Shown here: positions 49,696 through 60,882 of the stretch, in pieces
Layout of the letters: each line of letters starts with the position of its first letter
How positions within the stretch are numbered: the stretch's first letter is position 1
Source of the DNA: Volvox africanus
Taxonomy: Eukaryota > Chlorophyta > Chlorophyceae > Chlamydomonadales > Volvocaceae
Assembly: GCA_030268105.1 (NCBI GenBank)
Contig: BSDZ01000027.1
Location: forward strand, 127,001-191,000
Direction of reading: 5' to 3'
Length of the DNA stretch: 64,000 nucleotides
Translations under genes and position numbers: made by a program
Notes under the pieces: generated by a model
Told to the model about the DNA's origin: nothing
Databases searched by the model: none
The model's input: the letters and a program-made list of their open reading frames with translations, nothing else

Positions 49696-52438
49696 TAGCT
49701 ACACGATTAAGGTAATTGAACGTGTCACGGCGCGCATTAGCTTCCGTCAAAATGCACTGTAAGTGCTATGCAAGTTGGGCATGCACATGTAAACAAGGTC
49801 GAGAACAAGGGTCGGTATGGTAGGTGCCTTTGAAATCCGTCCAAAATTCAGACAAATTCAAAAGGATAATGACGATATGAATGCTCATCTAATACGCACC
49901 AATTAATAAGATCAGGAAAGGTTCCTGGGGTTCGGCGCTTCCTCGGCGCTGCACTAGAATGGCCCGTGCTTGAGAAACTAAAATAGAATTGAAATGTAAT
50001 TTTACCCAGCTATTTTAAAAAGCTCTTGGATGAGAATTCCAATGGCATTTACCGCTGTGCCTCTGCGGAATCCAGACGCAATTTGCCTGCGCGGCGCTGT
50101 CCGCAAGAAATCATTGTAGATAGTTTATGCCTAAATTATTTTTTGTGTACTGGAAATATCCTATGGGAATACCTTTCAGGGGCAGTACAAGAGGGTCGGT
50201 TGGAGAAGGTCGGTAGAAGATGTGAGAGGCCAAGAAAGACAATGCCGTGTCACCCACTTGCCACGTAGACGAAATAAACACAACATATGTAATCAATCCA
50301 TGGTCGCCGGCATATTATGCTTCTCAGGCTACTAAGCTGTCGCTAACCAGCCTTCGACGAACGTCTATCCAGCGATCAAAACCCCAGTGGTAGATTGCCT
50401 TGGTTACCTTTCAAAAGCAGCCCAGAAGGAGATCATCCTGGTGATCACTTTAGTTGTTTAGGGGCTATGGGCCCCTCCTTCCTCCTTCCGTTGCCCTTCC
50501 TCTGCTCTTCTCTGCTGTACTCAACCGACCAGCACTTCAAAATGCGTACACTTTGGACTAGCTCCCACATACAAGTCTTGATCCATGTAAGTTTGCATAT
50601 AGCCGACATATACTGTAAGACTATATGTTCAAGACGCTGCCGTTACGCAATAAAAACAAAAGGCCCCTGTACGCAACACGAGCCAACGGAGTCGCCACCG
50701 TCTCTTCGCATCCCTAACCTTGTACCCTGCATGAAGCTAAACCGCGCAAAAATCTCAAAAACCTCCTGTGGCTGTCGGGGCATGTACCATACCTGGTGCT
50801 GCTTCTCACGCACGCTCGCCTCATCTCTCACGCTGCAGACCGCGCCCACGCAAAACACGTAACAAATACACAATCTTTCCCTCTCCCTTCCTTTCACCAA
50901 AGCCAGTTGTTACGGTGGTACAAGTTGTACTTCGGTGGCAGTCTCACAAGTACTCCAGTACGGCGTGGCTTAGCATGGCAATTTGTTATCATCACGATCT
51001 GCCTAGCAGACAAAACTCAACCCAAGCGGCAACACTCGACGACGCGAGAGTCAAGCGCCATGACACGTGACACGGCTACCAAGCGGCTAAGGTTAAACCC
51101 TACCCTCTGCTCCTTCTCATCTTCCTGCCCTGGAGCTGATAGCAACCCAATTCCGCAACAACACACAAGGCGAATCTTCGTCACTCCTGATATCGAAAAC
51201 GTTATGTGTTTTTAACACATCTTCAGTTCTCCACTTTCCCCCTTTCTGCTCCATCCCAGCAGCGTTCACTGAACGTACCAACGGCGTACCGATGTCAAAT
51301 CACGGATAGCTTCGCCTGGAGCCGTCCTTGCCCACACGCCATGACTGGCACAACCGAGGTTCCACAGGGGGTGCTGAATCCACACCTGAGATCGGGGGCA
51401 CTCCCCTGATGCGGAGATCTCCCAAACACGGTGCAACAGTCACCTCAACCCCCTGCTCACACCCAGCCAACGATATGCTGCTGCCATCCATTCTTTGACT
51501 CGTCTTCGAGCTCATCTCTCTCTTCTCATCGGAGCTCACATTCAGTCCCCTTCTCAAAAGCAAGAGGTTTGCAGTTCGCACTCACAAAATCTTCGAAGGA
51601 AATCTCAACGGAAGAAACGAAATATAACGATAAGCAATATCCTCACATCCCTCAACGGCCCCTCGCTCCAAAACCACAACTGCCTTTCTTCTCTGTCTCT
51701 CCCGCCCTCTCTCGAGTAGCATACAACGTAAGTGGGTGCAGCCACACCGCTCGCCGGGTGCAAGGCACATTTAGCCCGTCACGGCATTCCCCTCTTCCTC
51801 GTCTTGCCTAACCCGGCGGTAACAACCAACAGCTCTGCCCGCGAGACGGCGAGGGGGCCCCGGTTGACACCCCTCCCCACGTTCCTCTGCACCGTCTGGG
51901 TTTCCCTGCACACCCCTCCTCTCCACACTTGGCATACCCCATTCAAGGGCGCACAAGACTCTCCTCCCGCACAGACAGGTAGGGCACACGGCCTGTGCAC
52001 CCACTTTTTGGACGCCTACATACACACTTCGGGACTGAGGACCTCGAAGCATGATGCGCTTCCGATACAAACATATATACATTCAGTACATTCTGATGCA
52101 TGCAGCCGTATCGCCATATGCATTACTTACGTCTCACACCGCATGCAGGGCCTCTCTTGCAAACTCTTCTCTCCTCTGCTCTCCCCTCATGCGCCCCTCC
52201 TACGACATGCAACGCCTTCCACGTCTCCGGGAGCTCTCTCTCCAATCAGCCGTATCTACGAGCTCATCGGCATGTGCATGGAAAGCGCAGTAACAGATTC
52301 AGTTGAAATCAACATCACAACTCCACAACCCCCGTGGACTTACACAGACTCCAAATGTGGACCTTGACTACGGCCCTCTCCCGCCAGGTCCGCCGTCATG
52401 AACTGTCCAGGATGGCCTTAAGGATTGCCGGTCGGCTC
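49696..52438. other. Spacer upstream of the 917-aa gene
   Basis: 2.7 kb with no supported gene. The plus strand is CT-rich from 50450 to 52300, which produces open frames such as 51732-52367 (211 codons) that look compositional (Pro/Ser/Thr/His). The left end must contain the promoter of the 917-aa gene and the right end the OPR-like 3' UTR. Confidence 0.45.
52340..52344 (-). terminator. Candidate poly(A) signal of the OPR-like gene
   Basis: TTACA on + (TGTAA on -), 95 bases past the stop. Confidence 0.45.
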
Positions 52439-53877
52439 TCAGTTTCCATTGGAGGCTCCCAGGACCGCATTCAACGCCCGCTGCCGCTGCTCGGGGGCCA
52501 TCTCCAGCAGCAGCGCTGCCATGCGACTTCCCATCTGCAAAGCCAGATCATCGCTGACCGCAACCCCCAGCGAGCGGAACGACTGCAGTGGAAGCAGGGC
52601 AGTACGGCATACTGGCAGGAATTAGATGCGCTGGTTTGCCGGGAGGCAGAGACTCGAGTAAATGCGTTTCAGTTAACCAGTCGAAGGATGTCGGACGTGG
52701 TGCATGTGCCGCCATGTGATTTGCGAGCTAATGGTGAAGTTGCGGAGTGGGCAGTTTGACAAACGAATCAGATGGTGGCAGAACGAAGATGATCGCGAGT
52801 CACCGAAATAGAGTAACTCGAAGGAGCCCCACAATTCATGCTTTTGTTTGGTGCTGACTTCCACCCGGAAGGCTCGGCCTCGCATCCCGCAACAGCCCTT
52901 ACCTGCAGCAACGTGGCAAGTTGGTCGTACGTGTAATTATGGACGCCACCCTGGAGCAGCCGCAGATAAACGGCCTGGGGGAAGCGGAAAGCAGCCTCAG
53001 GCGCTGAGTCCGCTGGGGAGGACGAAGCGGACGCAACAGTAGCAGCAGAATAGGGGTATGGTGAGCTCTGACGACGCCCGGGGCTCCTGCCGGCAGAGGC
53101 AACCCGTTGTTGGCCCCAACGCTGAGATTGCGAGAGCGTGTGCTGCAGTAATGGTGGATAGGATGAGGATGGGGGGCCCGGATGTGAGGTTGCTGAGCCA
53201 CGGTGGCGGAAGGCCTGCTGGGTTCGGCGCAATGGTGCGGTGCCCCAATATGCTGCGCAAGCGTCCGCAGCAGACGAATAATGGGCGGACGAGGATGAAG
53301 GCATAGGGCCTCCGGTGGGAGAGGTGGAGCGGGTTGAAGCAGAGGTTGGAGAGGCCCTATTCAAGGCCGCGAGCGCATGCAGTACGGTTGTCGAGGATGC
53401 CGGGTCGAAGGGCCCCGGGTGGCTGTAGCAGCAAGCATCAAAATCCGCAAGCCAATCCTCGCCCGGATCAGCTCCAAGATGAACTAGAGATCGGAGGAGG
53501 GTTGCAAGCTGGCGCGGTCGGAGGCGTCGCAATCGGTGCGGCGCGGACAAATCGCTTAGGCATGCCGTTAGGAATGCATCGTTGCCAGGCAGGTAACCGG
53601 AGGCGTTGGCCGACGTTGCATACTGATAAATATCATCGGCAAGCTGCGCAGGAGTCCGTGTGCCGCGTGGCTCACGAATGGCTACGGCTGCGGTTGCTGC
53701 TTGGGCATGGGCACCAGCAGTGGCAACATAACCCCTAGTTGGCATCGCACCATCAGTCCTGAGATTATATCTATTCATGACGATACAATTATGTTTGATT
53801 AGTTGATGTGAGGAAAAAGCGGCGTAGGGCCATAAGTCTTTGGTCGTTAGGCCCACTATTGACGAATGCTGATGCAT
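52439..53877 (-). CDS. FASTK/OPR-like helical-repeat protein, short
   Basis: Two exons, 53877-52903 and 52582-52439, join in phase to 372 aa. Residues about 85-145 read LRPRQLATLLRSLVHLGA, then PGEDWLADF and TTVLHALAALNRAS, the alternating helix pattern (L..LG..P..WL...L.ALA) of FAST-kinase-like and octotricopeptide proteins, which in algae usually bind and stabilise organelle RNAs. A Ser/Pro/Tyr-rich linker follows, then another helical unit FPQAVYLRLLQGG and a last exon with DDLALQMGSRMAALLLEMAP. No RAP domain is seen. It is short for this family, so upstream exons may be missing; the ATG at 53877 is the first in the open frame, with MNRYNL (about residue 34) an alternative. RNA binding and organelle targeting are inferred. 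Confidence 0.6.
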
Positions 53878-54155
53878 CCTGGCGCTGAGCCTGGGTGTAA
53901 CTTTTCCTGAGGTATGGGACGCTCTGCAATGTTTCCTCAGTTGTTGTACCTTCGAACGTCGTCAAGCACCGCCCAATTGAATGCAAGCGGACGATAACAG
54001 TGTTTATCAAAAGCAGACAGATGCCACGAGCTTACGTGTTACAGCATATTGGTTTAAATTCCTACACAAAGCGACTCTTTATTGACAAGATCAGCGCCAG
54101 TGGGTAGGCGCTTTGCACGAAAGTGCAGTCCAGTCAACACCATTGCCGTACAGCA
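53878..54155. promoter_or_regulatory. Short divergent region, OPR-like and NCA2/DGS1 genes
   Basis: 278 bases between two outward-facing start codons, so a shared promoter is likely if both starts are right. No defined element recognised. Confidence 0.4.
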
Positions 54156-57100
54156 ATGATGGAAAAAGTGAGAGTCTCAAACGTCATATGGCTCTTTTTC
54201 ATGAGCGGCTTAGGCATGGGCTTTAATGTTCGTAACCTGATGGCCATTGGCCTGTCAGAATCGTATAGACTGAAAAACCTAAATCCGGGACATTTTTTGC
54301 ATTCTGCTGTCTGGTTTACACCGAATACGCTTCCTGTTGTGGGAATAGATGTCGTGGCAGCACAGGATATCCTTTTTGCCTTGCGGGCTGCAGACAGTCA
54401 AGGACGAAATGTTGCCGATGTATGGCTTCGTGCACTCCAGTTAGCACAACTTGCACATGACAGGTAAGGGGTAGCATCTGGTTTAAGAAAAGCGCGGGGG
54501 GCTCTTCTTAGGATTTGGCTGAAGTACCTGTATATCGGAACTGCCCTGAGTCAAGGCCGTCTATCTATTTTGTCTATATCTTTGCTGTTATAAATCAGGA
54601 AAACAGGTCTCGCGTAATAAAACTCAAGGGGCCATACCGTCACCGAGCGACTCTAGCCTGATAAGGCGTGTCGACCACGTTGATTGTCTGTCATTGTCTG
54701 TCACGCCGGAGCCCCACACCAATACACAGAGCTCGCACCACCCCACGCCATATCTCACCCTTTGGTCCCCGGACCAACCGCGCTTCCCATTCTGCGTGTT
54801 CTCAGATTGCTTCGCGATCTCCATGACGTCGACCGGAACCTTAGCTTCTGGCAAAGCCAGGTGTCTGCTGGTGGGGTTTGGTCCCACGGAGCCTTCATGC
54901 TGTTTAGCAGAGGCCCGCTGTCGTTTGCGGAGGACGTGGCGGGCGCGGTCAAAGATTTGGCAACCCAAAGGCTGGCGCCACTCATGACACCACTGCTGAG
55001 GACGTTTACGTTTGCTCCGCCTGATCAGCAACAGTCGCTTCAGCCGCAGGGCGCGCTTAAGGCCGGGGCTGAGGGCGCGCAAGCTTCCTCATCTTCATCG
55101 CCATCGACGGGGCCAGCCCACGGTTCGGCGAGCGCGACTGACAAGATGCAGCACCGGGTGGGTGGCCTCGTGGCCGTGCGGCGCCCTGAGGGGCTGGATG
55201 CAATATTGGGCACGGGGAGTGGGTTTACCTACCCATGTAATCCGCCCCCGCCAACTTTTCCCCGCGACTTGCTTGCGGTAGGTGCTGCTTCTTCGAGGGT
55301 TACGGCTGCGGCTGGCGCGCGCTCTGGCCTTGCTCACCCGGGCGGCGGGTAAGCCAAGTGGGATTAAGAGAAGTGCGGCAGTGCGGGCCCAGCACACCCA
55401 CTGTCGTATCGCGGTCGGCCATTCTCATTCGATTGTTAGCTTCTAGGCCTGCGATTTATGTTTGGTTGAGCATCTCCATGAAGCATGAGTGATACTAAGC
55501 TTAGGGGTAACACTCCTGAAGAAGGGCAGTTTCAGTCGTTCGTGAAATTTGTAAATCGCTGCCTTGCTCCGATGCAGCCGTGGGTGGTTTTAGTACTACC
55601 CTCGTACATTGCCATGGAGGTGGATAGGGGTTTGTGTCTGTTCGATGGCCTCTAGGAGTCCATGCCTCCCTGAAGGGAAAGAGCCTGTGTTGTTTCACGG
55701 TGATGTGTGTGTGTGTGTGTGTGTGTGTGTGCGGGGTTGAGGACGGCAGGTCAAGTCCTGGTCTAGCCAATGACCAGCATGGGGTCCCCGAGCGGGGGCA
55801 CGTTTCCTGCACGAGTCAGGGGGGTCCCCCGGGGCTGTGTGGCCCCGACCCGACCCGACCCGACCCGACCCGAGCAGCAACGTGACCAGTGGGGCCTAAG
55901 GGGATAAAGGGAGGCGGCGCTGCAAGGAATAAGAGCGTTCCGAGGTTCTATCATGCGGGTGTCGAAAAGGGTTGGGGGGTTGAGGACATGGGGACAAATG
56001 GCGGAGAGAGCGGCCGACCCCTCCCTCCACATTGTAATCCTCAGACTCGGGCCCCCACCACCAACACCACCAACACCACCAACAGGTTTGCTGCGAGTGG
56101 ACGATCTGTTAGCTGCACTGCAGCCCAGGGAGATCCCGTCCGCCGCGGCGACGTCGACGACAGCGGTATCACCAAGAAGGGCGCTTAACTTGTCCTTGGC
56201 GGGCTTCACGGCGGCAGCGGTAGAGGCGGGACGGCTGCCGATGTCCCCCAGCTGGCGGCGACATCAGGAGCACGAGGACCCGGCCCTGAGGGTGAGCCAG
56301 GGTTGCAGGGAGGAATGAGGTGAGGGTTTGTGGTGTGTGCGATGGCGGCGGGAGGGGTGTCTGAGGGGATGTCTGCAGCGAGAGCACAAGTAGCGTGAAT
56401 GCATCATCACCATGACCCCAACCACCATGACCAACCACTGCCTCTGCGGCCTCTTGCAGCGCACGCTTCCACGCGTCCCGCCACGCGTGTCCGGTTTCTG
56501 TGGTTTCGGACAGGCTGTGGAGGATGCCGTTCGCAGTGCCGTACATGGCATGCGGGTGGCGATTGAAGAGCTCCTAACTGACGCGGGAATCAATCCTGAT
56601 GACTCTCAGCATCAGAGGCAGCAGCAGCAGCAGCAGCAGCAAGAAGAGCAGTCGGGGGATGAGCGGTCACTCTCCATGGAGCTGCTACAACTATCGGATT
56701 TGCTGCGACTGCGGCTGCCTGCCGTACACGGTTTAGGACTGCCTTCGGAGCCAGAGCGCCGGCGTCCGGCCGCGGCATGGGCAGCTTCCTTCGTCACCCG
56801 GGCGGCAGCGCCCCCAACGACTGCTGCTGCGGTGGAATTAACGAGTGGCGACGTAGCCGGCACCAGCGTGAAGGACCGTCCCATGGGTCTTCATCTCACA
56901 ACGGGCGGCGGCTCTGCGGCCGCCGCCCTTGGGGCTGCCCGCAGGGCGGCTGCGCTGGCAGGTGCGAGGGTTGAAATGCTTTGGTTCCGAGGATGAGGAT
57001 GAGGATGAGGATGATGATGATGATGATGATGAGGAGGAGGAGGCGGTTGCGATCAATCGCACGCCGTCAGGATTGCCATGTCCATGGGGTCTCATCCTGC

Positions 57101-59708
57101 TAAGGAACCGATCTGCAAACATTCTATGCTCCCTTACCAAGAGTACGTGAAGTAGCGCGTGATGCGTACATGGGTGTACGACCATTGGTGTCGCTGCCTC
57201 TTCCCACCGTGTTTCTTAACTCCTACCTCCCAGGTCCGCTGGTGCCACTACCTGCTACAGCCCGCATGCCCTCTCGCTTCCAGCGCCATTGGCTGCGCTA
57301 CAGCGTTGTCGCGGCGCTGCTTCTGTACGGTGGGATCTTTCTAGTACGACACAGCCGATTGGCAGGCAGCGAAGACCTGGACAGGTGGGTCGGGTTCGCG
57401 AAGTCCCTTTATGGGCAAGGTGAGAGATACGGGGGCAACGGACACGGTTACAAGACAAGTTTAACATCAGTTTGTACGGCGGTAGTTCCCTCATGGAGTG
57501 CTTTACCGTTCTTCGACTGGTCAAATGACCCAGTGATACAATGTATCCGTCCAGGCGGTCGCTTACACCGCCATGTGACCTCCGTGTGAGCCTCCGCACG
57601 CACAAGACAGCTGTACGTGCGATTCGCTGACCCTCCCTGTACCTCTTACCGTCCCCCTTCCATCCCCTCCTCAGTTGGATCAAAACTGCCGTGTCCGCCG
57701 TACATTCTGCCCTACGCACCCACGTGGCTGAGCCGCTGGCTGCCGTACGGGACGAGCTGTTCCATACCTTTCGTGATCGGCCCGCCATCGTTTCACCTCA
57801 GGACTTCTCTCTGAGCCGGGAGTCGCTGTTGCGAATGCTCACCGATTTTTCTGCGGATCACCAAAAGCATAGCGCCATCACCACCACCACCTCACCTTTT
57901 TCTTCCTCTACGACTATCGCCAGTGGCAGTGTCGCCAGCCCTGTTTGGAGCGCCAATGGTGAGACCGCCACGAGCTCCAACAGCATCTCGAGCCAACAAA
58001 GATCTAGCCCGTCTCAGTCGCAGCCGCAGAGGTCGCCGATCTCGGGTATGGCGGTGGATGCGTCGCCGATGAGGGGAGCGGGAGCAGCAGCGGCGGACGG
58101 AGGCCACGGCGCAGGCGGCGGAGGTGACAGCACAACCGAGGAGGAGGACGCGACGCTGGCGGCAGGCATGGCGATGCTCATGCGGTCGTACGAGGCGGAG
58201 CTCAGAAACCCGCTTCGGAACTTGCTGCTGGGCGACCTGGCACGGGCCCTGCTCATCCAGGTTGGTTGGTTGGTTGGTTACCGTTGCGCTTTAGATGGTC
58301 TTGACGTTTGGAAAGGCAAACCGTTGTCGGTTAAGCTAAGGGTGCATGTGCTTCGTCTATCCCGTATACAGCCCCGTACAGCGGCTGGTTTGCCCCGTGT
58401 CTCACAACGCCGCACGCGGGTTTGAGCCCGCAGGTGCAGCACCTGAAGGTGGACGGAGAGGCTGCTATGCTGCGTCTGGACCAGATCTTGCGGGCCAATG
58501 AGCTCTCGCTGAGCCTCATAGCCGCCTTGCCGGCGATGGGTATATCGCTGGCGTTGGCGGTGGGATTAACCAGGTGCACCTAGGCGGGACGTGTGGGGAG
58601 GGCAAGGGAACCCGACACAGATCCAACGGCTGGCGGGGCTGAGAACGGGTGGGGAGGGCAAGCCAAGATGTCCAGACTTAGGCCTGAGGACGGGAGAGTC
58701 ATGGAGTGTTACCATCCTGGCCTATGTGGTTACACGGCAATTCCATCGTACGTTAGAGATGCGGTTTAGTACATCTGCTGTGTCCCTCCCGCCTTCCCCC
58801 TCCCGCCTTCCCCTTCCTCCTCCCCCTCCCCCTTCCTCCTCCCAGGCTACTGATCCCTAGGGCCCCTGACCCCAAGCGCGCCGCAGTGCCTTCGCGCCTC
58901 GCCATGGCTTCCCTGGAGGTGGACCTTGCCCAGCTAGCAGTAGCAGAAGAGCATCCGCAACAGACAGAAATAGCTGATGCTGTCGCTGCTACTGCTGCTT
59001 TAGAAGAGCTGCGAGGCCTGGTGGTGTACCGGATACACCGGGTGGGTGATGTGGTGCACCTGCCATGACCTGGAAAGGGGGTTCGGGACCCGCCGAACCC
59101 ATCCGAGATGGCGTGGGGCGTCGTCCCCGTCTGCGCCGGGTTTAGGGCCTTCGACATACGTCATTGACAGTCGTTGGGAAGAGGTCGTTGGGAAGGATTT
59201 GGTGTTATTGCGGTTGGGGAGGGGACGGGAAGAGGCGTCGCGCATGGAAGCGTCGTTCCCACGTTCCTGAATGTTGGTAGGCCAATCGGAACGGCACAGA
59301 GCGACAAATGTACGTTGCCCCAGCTCTATGCATCCTTTGAGTTGGTTCGCTATCGGGATTACTGCCTTCCCTTCGCCCGTGTGTGGCCGGGTATGCACCT
59401 CGTCATCTCGGTAATCAGGTAGGCCCCCTTGGGGACAGCGTCGCAGCGGTAACCAAAGTCCCTGGTCAGGGTCCGGTAACGAGTTCCCATGCCTATTTAT
59501 TTATTTATTTATTTTCCTATCCCGCGCTGAACCACAGGTCTACTCTGATGTCACGTCCCTGTACGCCACTGCCGACCGTACCTCCCGTTACAGCGATTGG
59601 CGGCAGCTGTATGCCGATCTCCTGCGGCTGGCGGCCCCTGTAACACCGCTGGAGCGGCTGGCCACGCACCAGCGCATGATGCGAACCTACTCAGTGTTTC
59701 AAAGATAG
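54156..59708 (+). CDS. NCA2/DGS1-family mitochondrial outer-membrane protein
   Basis: NCA2 (yeast; affects ATP6/ATP8 expression) and DGS1 (Arabidopsis; mitochondrial outer membrane, linked to lipid balance) define this family. Nine exons: 54156-54463, 54806 to 55236 (or 55348), 56086-56291, 56460-56961, 57234-57384, 57675-58260, 58434-58573, 58846-59041, 59538-59708; about 896 aa with the 55236 donor, the only one tried that keeps phase. Family marks: RDLHDVDRNLSFWQSQ, LFSRGPLSFAEDV, PSRFQRHWLRYSVVAALLLY (membrane segment), SLSRESLLRMLTDFS, MRSYEAELRNPLRNLLLGD, LARALLIQ, HLKVDGEAAMLRLDQILRAN with LIAALPA, and the ending HQRMMRTYSVFQR. Exon 4 has a Gln run (56621-56640) and exon 6 a Ser/Gln-rich insert. 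Start: two adjacent ATGs at 54156. Confidence 0.9.
55704..55731. repeat. TG dinucleotide tract in NCA2/DGS1 intron 2
   Basis: Fourteen consecutive TG units. Confidence 0.9.
55845..55873. repeat. CGACC pentanucleotide repeat in NCA2/DGS1 intron 2
   Basis: About five and a half copies of cgacc/gaccc. Confidence 0.85.
56990..57043. repeat. GATGAG/GATGAT tract just inside NCA2/DGS1 intron 4
   Basis: Purine-rich gatgag units pass into gat and gag units, starting 28 bases after the exon 4 donor. Read in frame it would be acidic, but it lies beyond the donor chosen for phase. Confidence 0.75.
59493..59515. repeat. TATT tetranucleotide repeat in the last NCA2/DGS1 intron
   Basis: Five copies of tatt/attt shortly before the last acceptor. 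Confidence 0.85.
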
Positions 59709-60882
59709 TTGATAGTCGATGTGAGTGAAATTGGTTCGCGGTGTCAGTGGCCGCGGGAGCTATGAGGGCAGTAGGGCCACGAACTGTACTCGGATGCGGC
59801 GTTCTGGACAGCAGGGTGGCAGGCAGTATTAAAGGCTGGGTGGCATTTTGGACCCAACAAGGCAAAGATGTGCACTTCACCTCCAAGATGTGCACTCGTC
59901 AGACTTAATTCTTGTTCACCCATGAACGCACGTGGGACACATCCAATAGCATCGCGGTATTTGAGATTACGCTAGTTGGCTTAGTGCTTTAGGAATTACG
60001 AACGCTTGTTGCAGCGTTTGGCCGCACGAAGATGTCGAGATTTAAAAAGGCTACATTGGTTGAGAATGTAAGCTTCTAGCATCGGGGCCGCGGGTGAGCT
60101 GCCTCGCCATGGATGTGGCTTGACGGGACTATCGACCAGCCACCGATAAGGCCATGCCACCGCTAAACGTAGCAAGCAAAAGTGTGCCTATTTAGTTACA
60201 GTTATGACATCATCTGCGAAGTTTCTTGCCGAGGTCTGCGCTGAGCTTCTGTCGAAAGCTGCTATTTCCGCAAAAGTCACCGGGATTCTGGCGTCAAATG
60301 TTTCTCTCAACTGATATGTGCAAAGCCTTTATTAGCCTGTATCCGAAGCGAGAATTAGGTCAGGCTCGTGAGCGGTATGACGGCGACGGCTGCGAATGGC
60401 TTACACTGTTCCGGTGTTTCAGTTAGTCGTTTTTGGTATGAAATTGGCTTTTTGCCGATCAGGCCGCAACTTGCTAACAAATGTTGCCCAATTCATAGGG
60501 ATCACATCAAGTTAATTATCACGCGGATGATACTGTATGGCCACAGTACGCAATGAAATGCACCCTGGGGTCACAGACGGATTTAGTGCGGCTTACCTGA
60601 CCCAATGCTCTAGTCAGATGGCCGTATCCATCTTAAAATCAATTGGATACGGCATATCGAAATTCAGAATAGTTATGTACGCTCCTGGGTTGACTTGGCG
60701 ATTGAACGATATCTCGTACCGTGCTGCGAATTTTTACATGTCAGAAATCAGGCGCGAGTTATTTACGTGACTTCGTCTTGGTCACGGCAAATAAGGTCGA
60801 CCTAGAATTGGTAAGGCTTGATAAGTAGCTGCATGGGACAATCCTTTATACATCGCCGCTTGCTGTGTTCCGACCAATCACG
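59709..60882. other. Spacer between NCA2/DGS1 and SNF2-like genes
   Basis: 1.2 kb, moderately AT-rich. The left part is the NCA2/DGS1 3' UTR with a TGTAA signal; the right part must hold the SNF2-like promoter. Open frames at 60226-60426 and 60537-60770 have no recognised motif. Confidence 0.5.
60067..60071 (+). terminator. Candidate poly(A) signal of NCA2/DGS1
   Basis: TGTAA 359 bases past the stop codon. Confidence 0.5.

Noticed and set aside
51732..52367. A 211-codon plus frame
   Set aside because: Lies in a CT-rich stretch; composition is Pro/Ser/Thr/His with no motif, and it overlaps the likely OPR-like 3' UTR.
56997..57050. Acidic Asp/Glu run as NCA2/DGS1 coding
   Set aside because: It follows the gtgcga donor at 56962, whose phase matches the next exon; reading on in the exon frame meets a stop at once.
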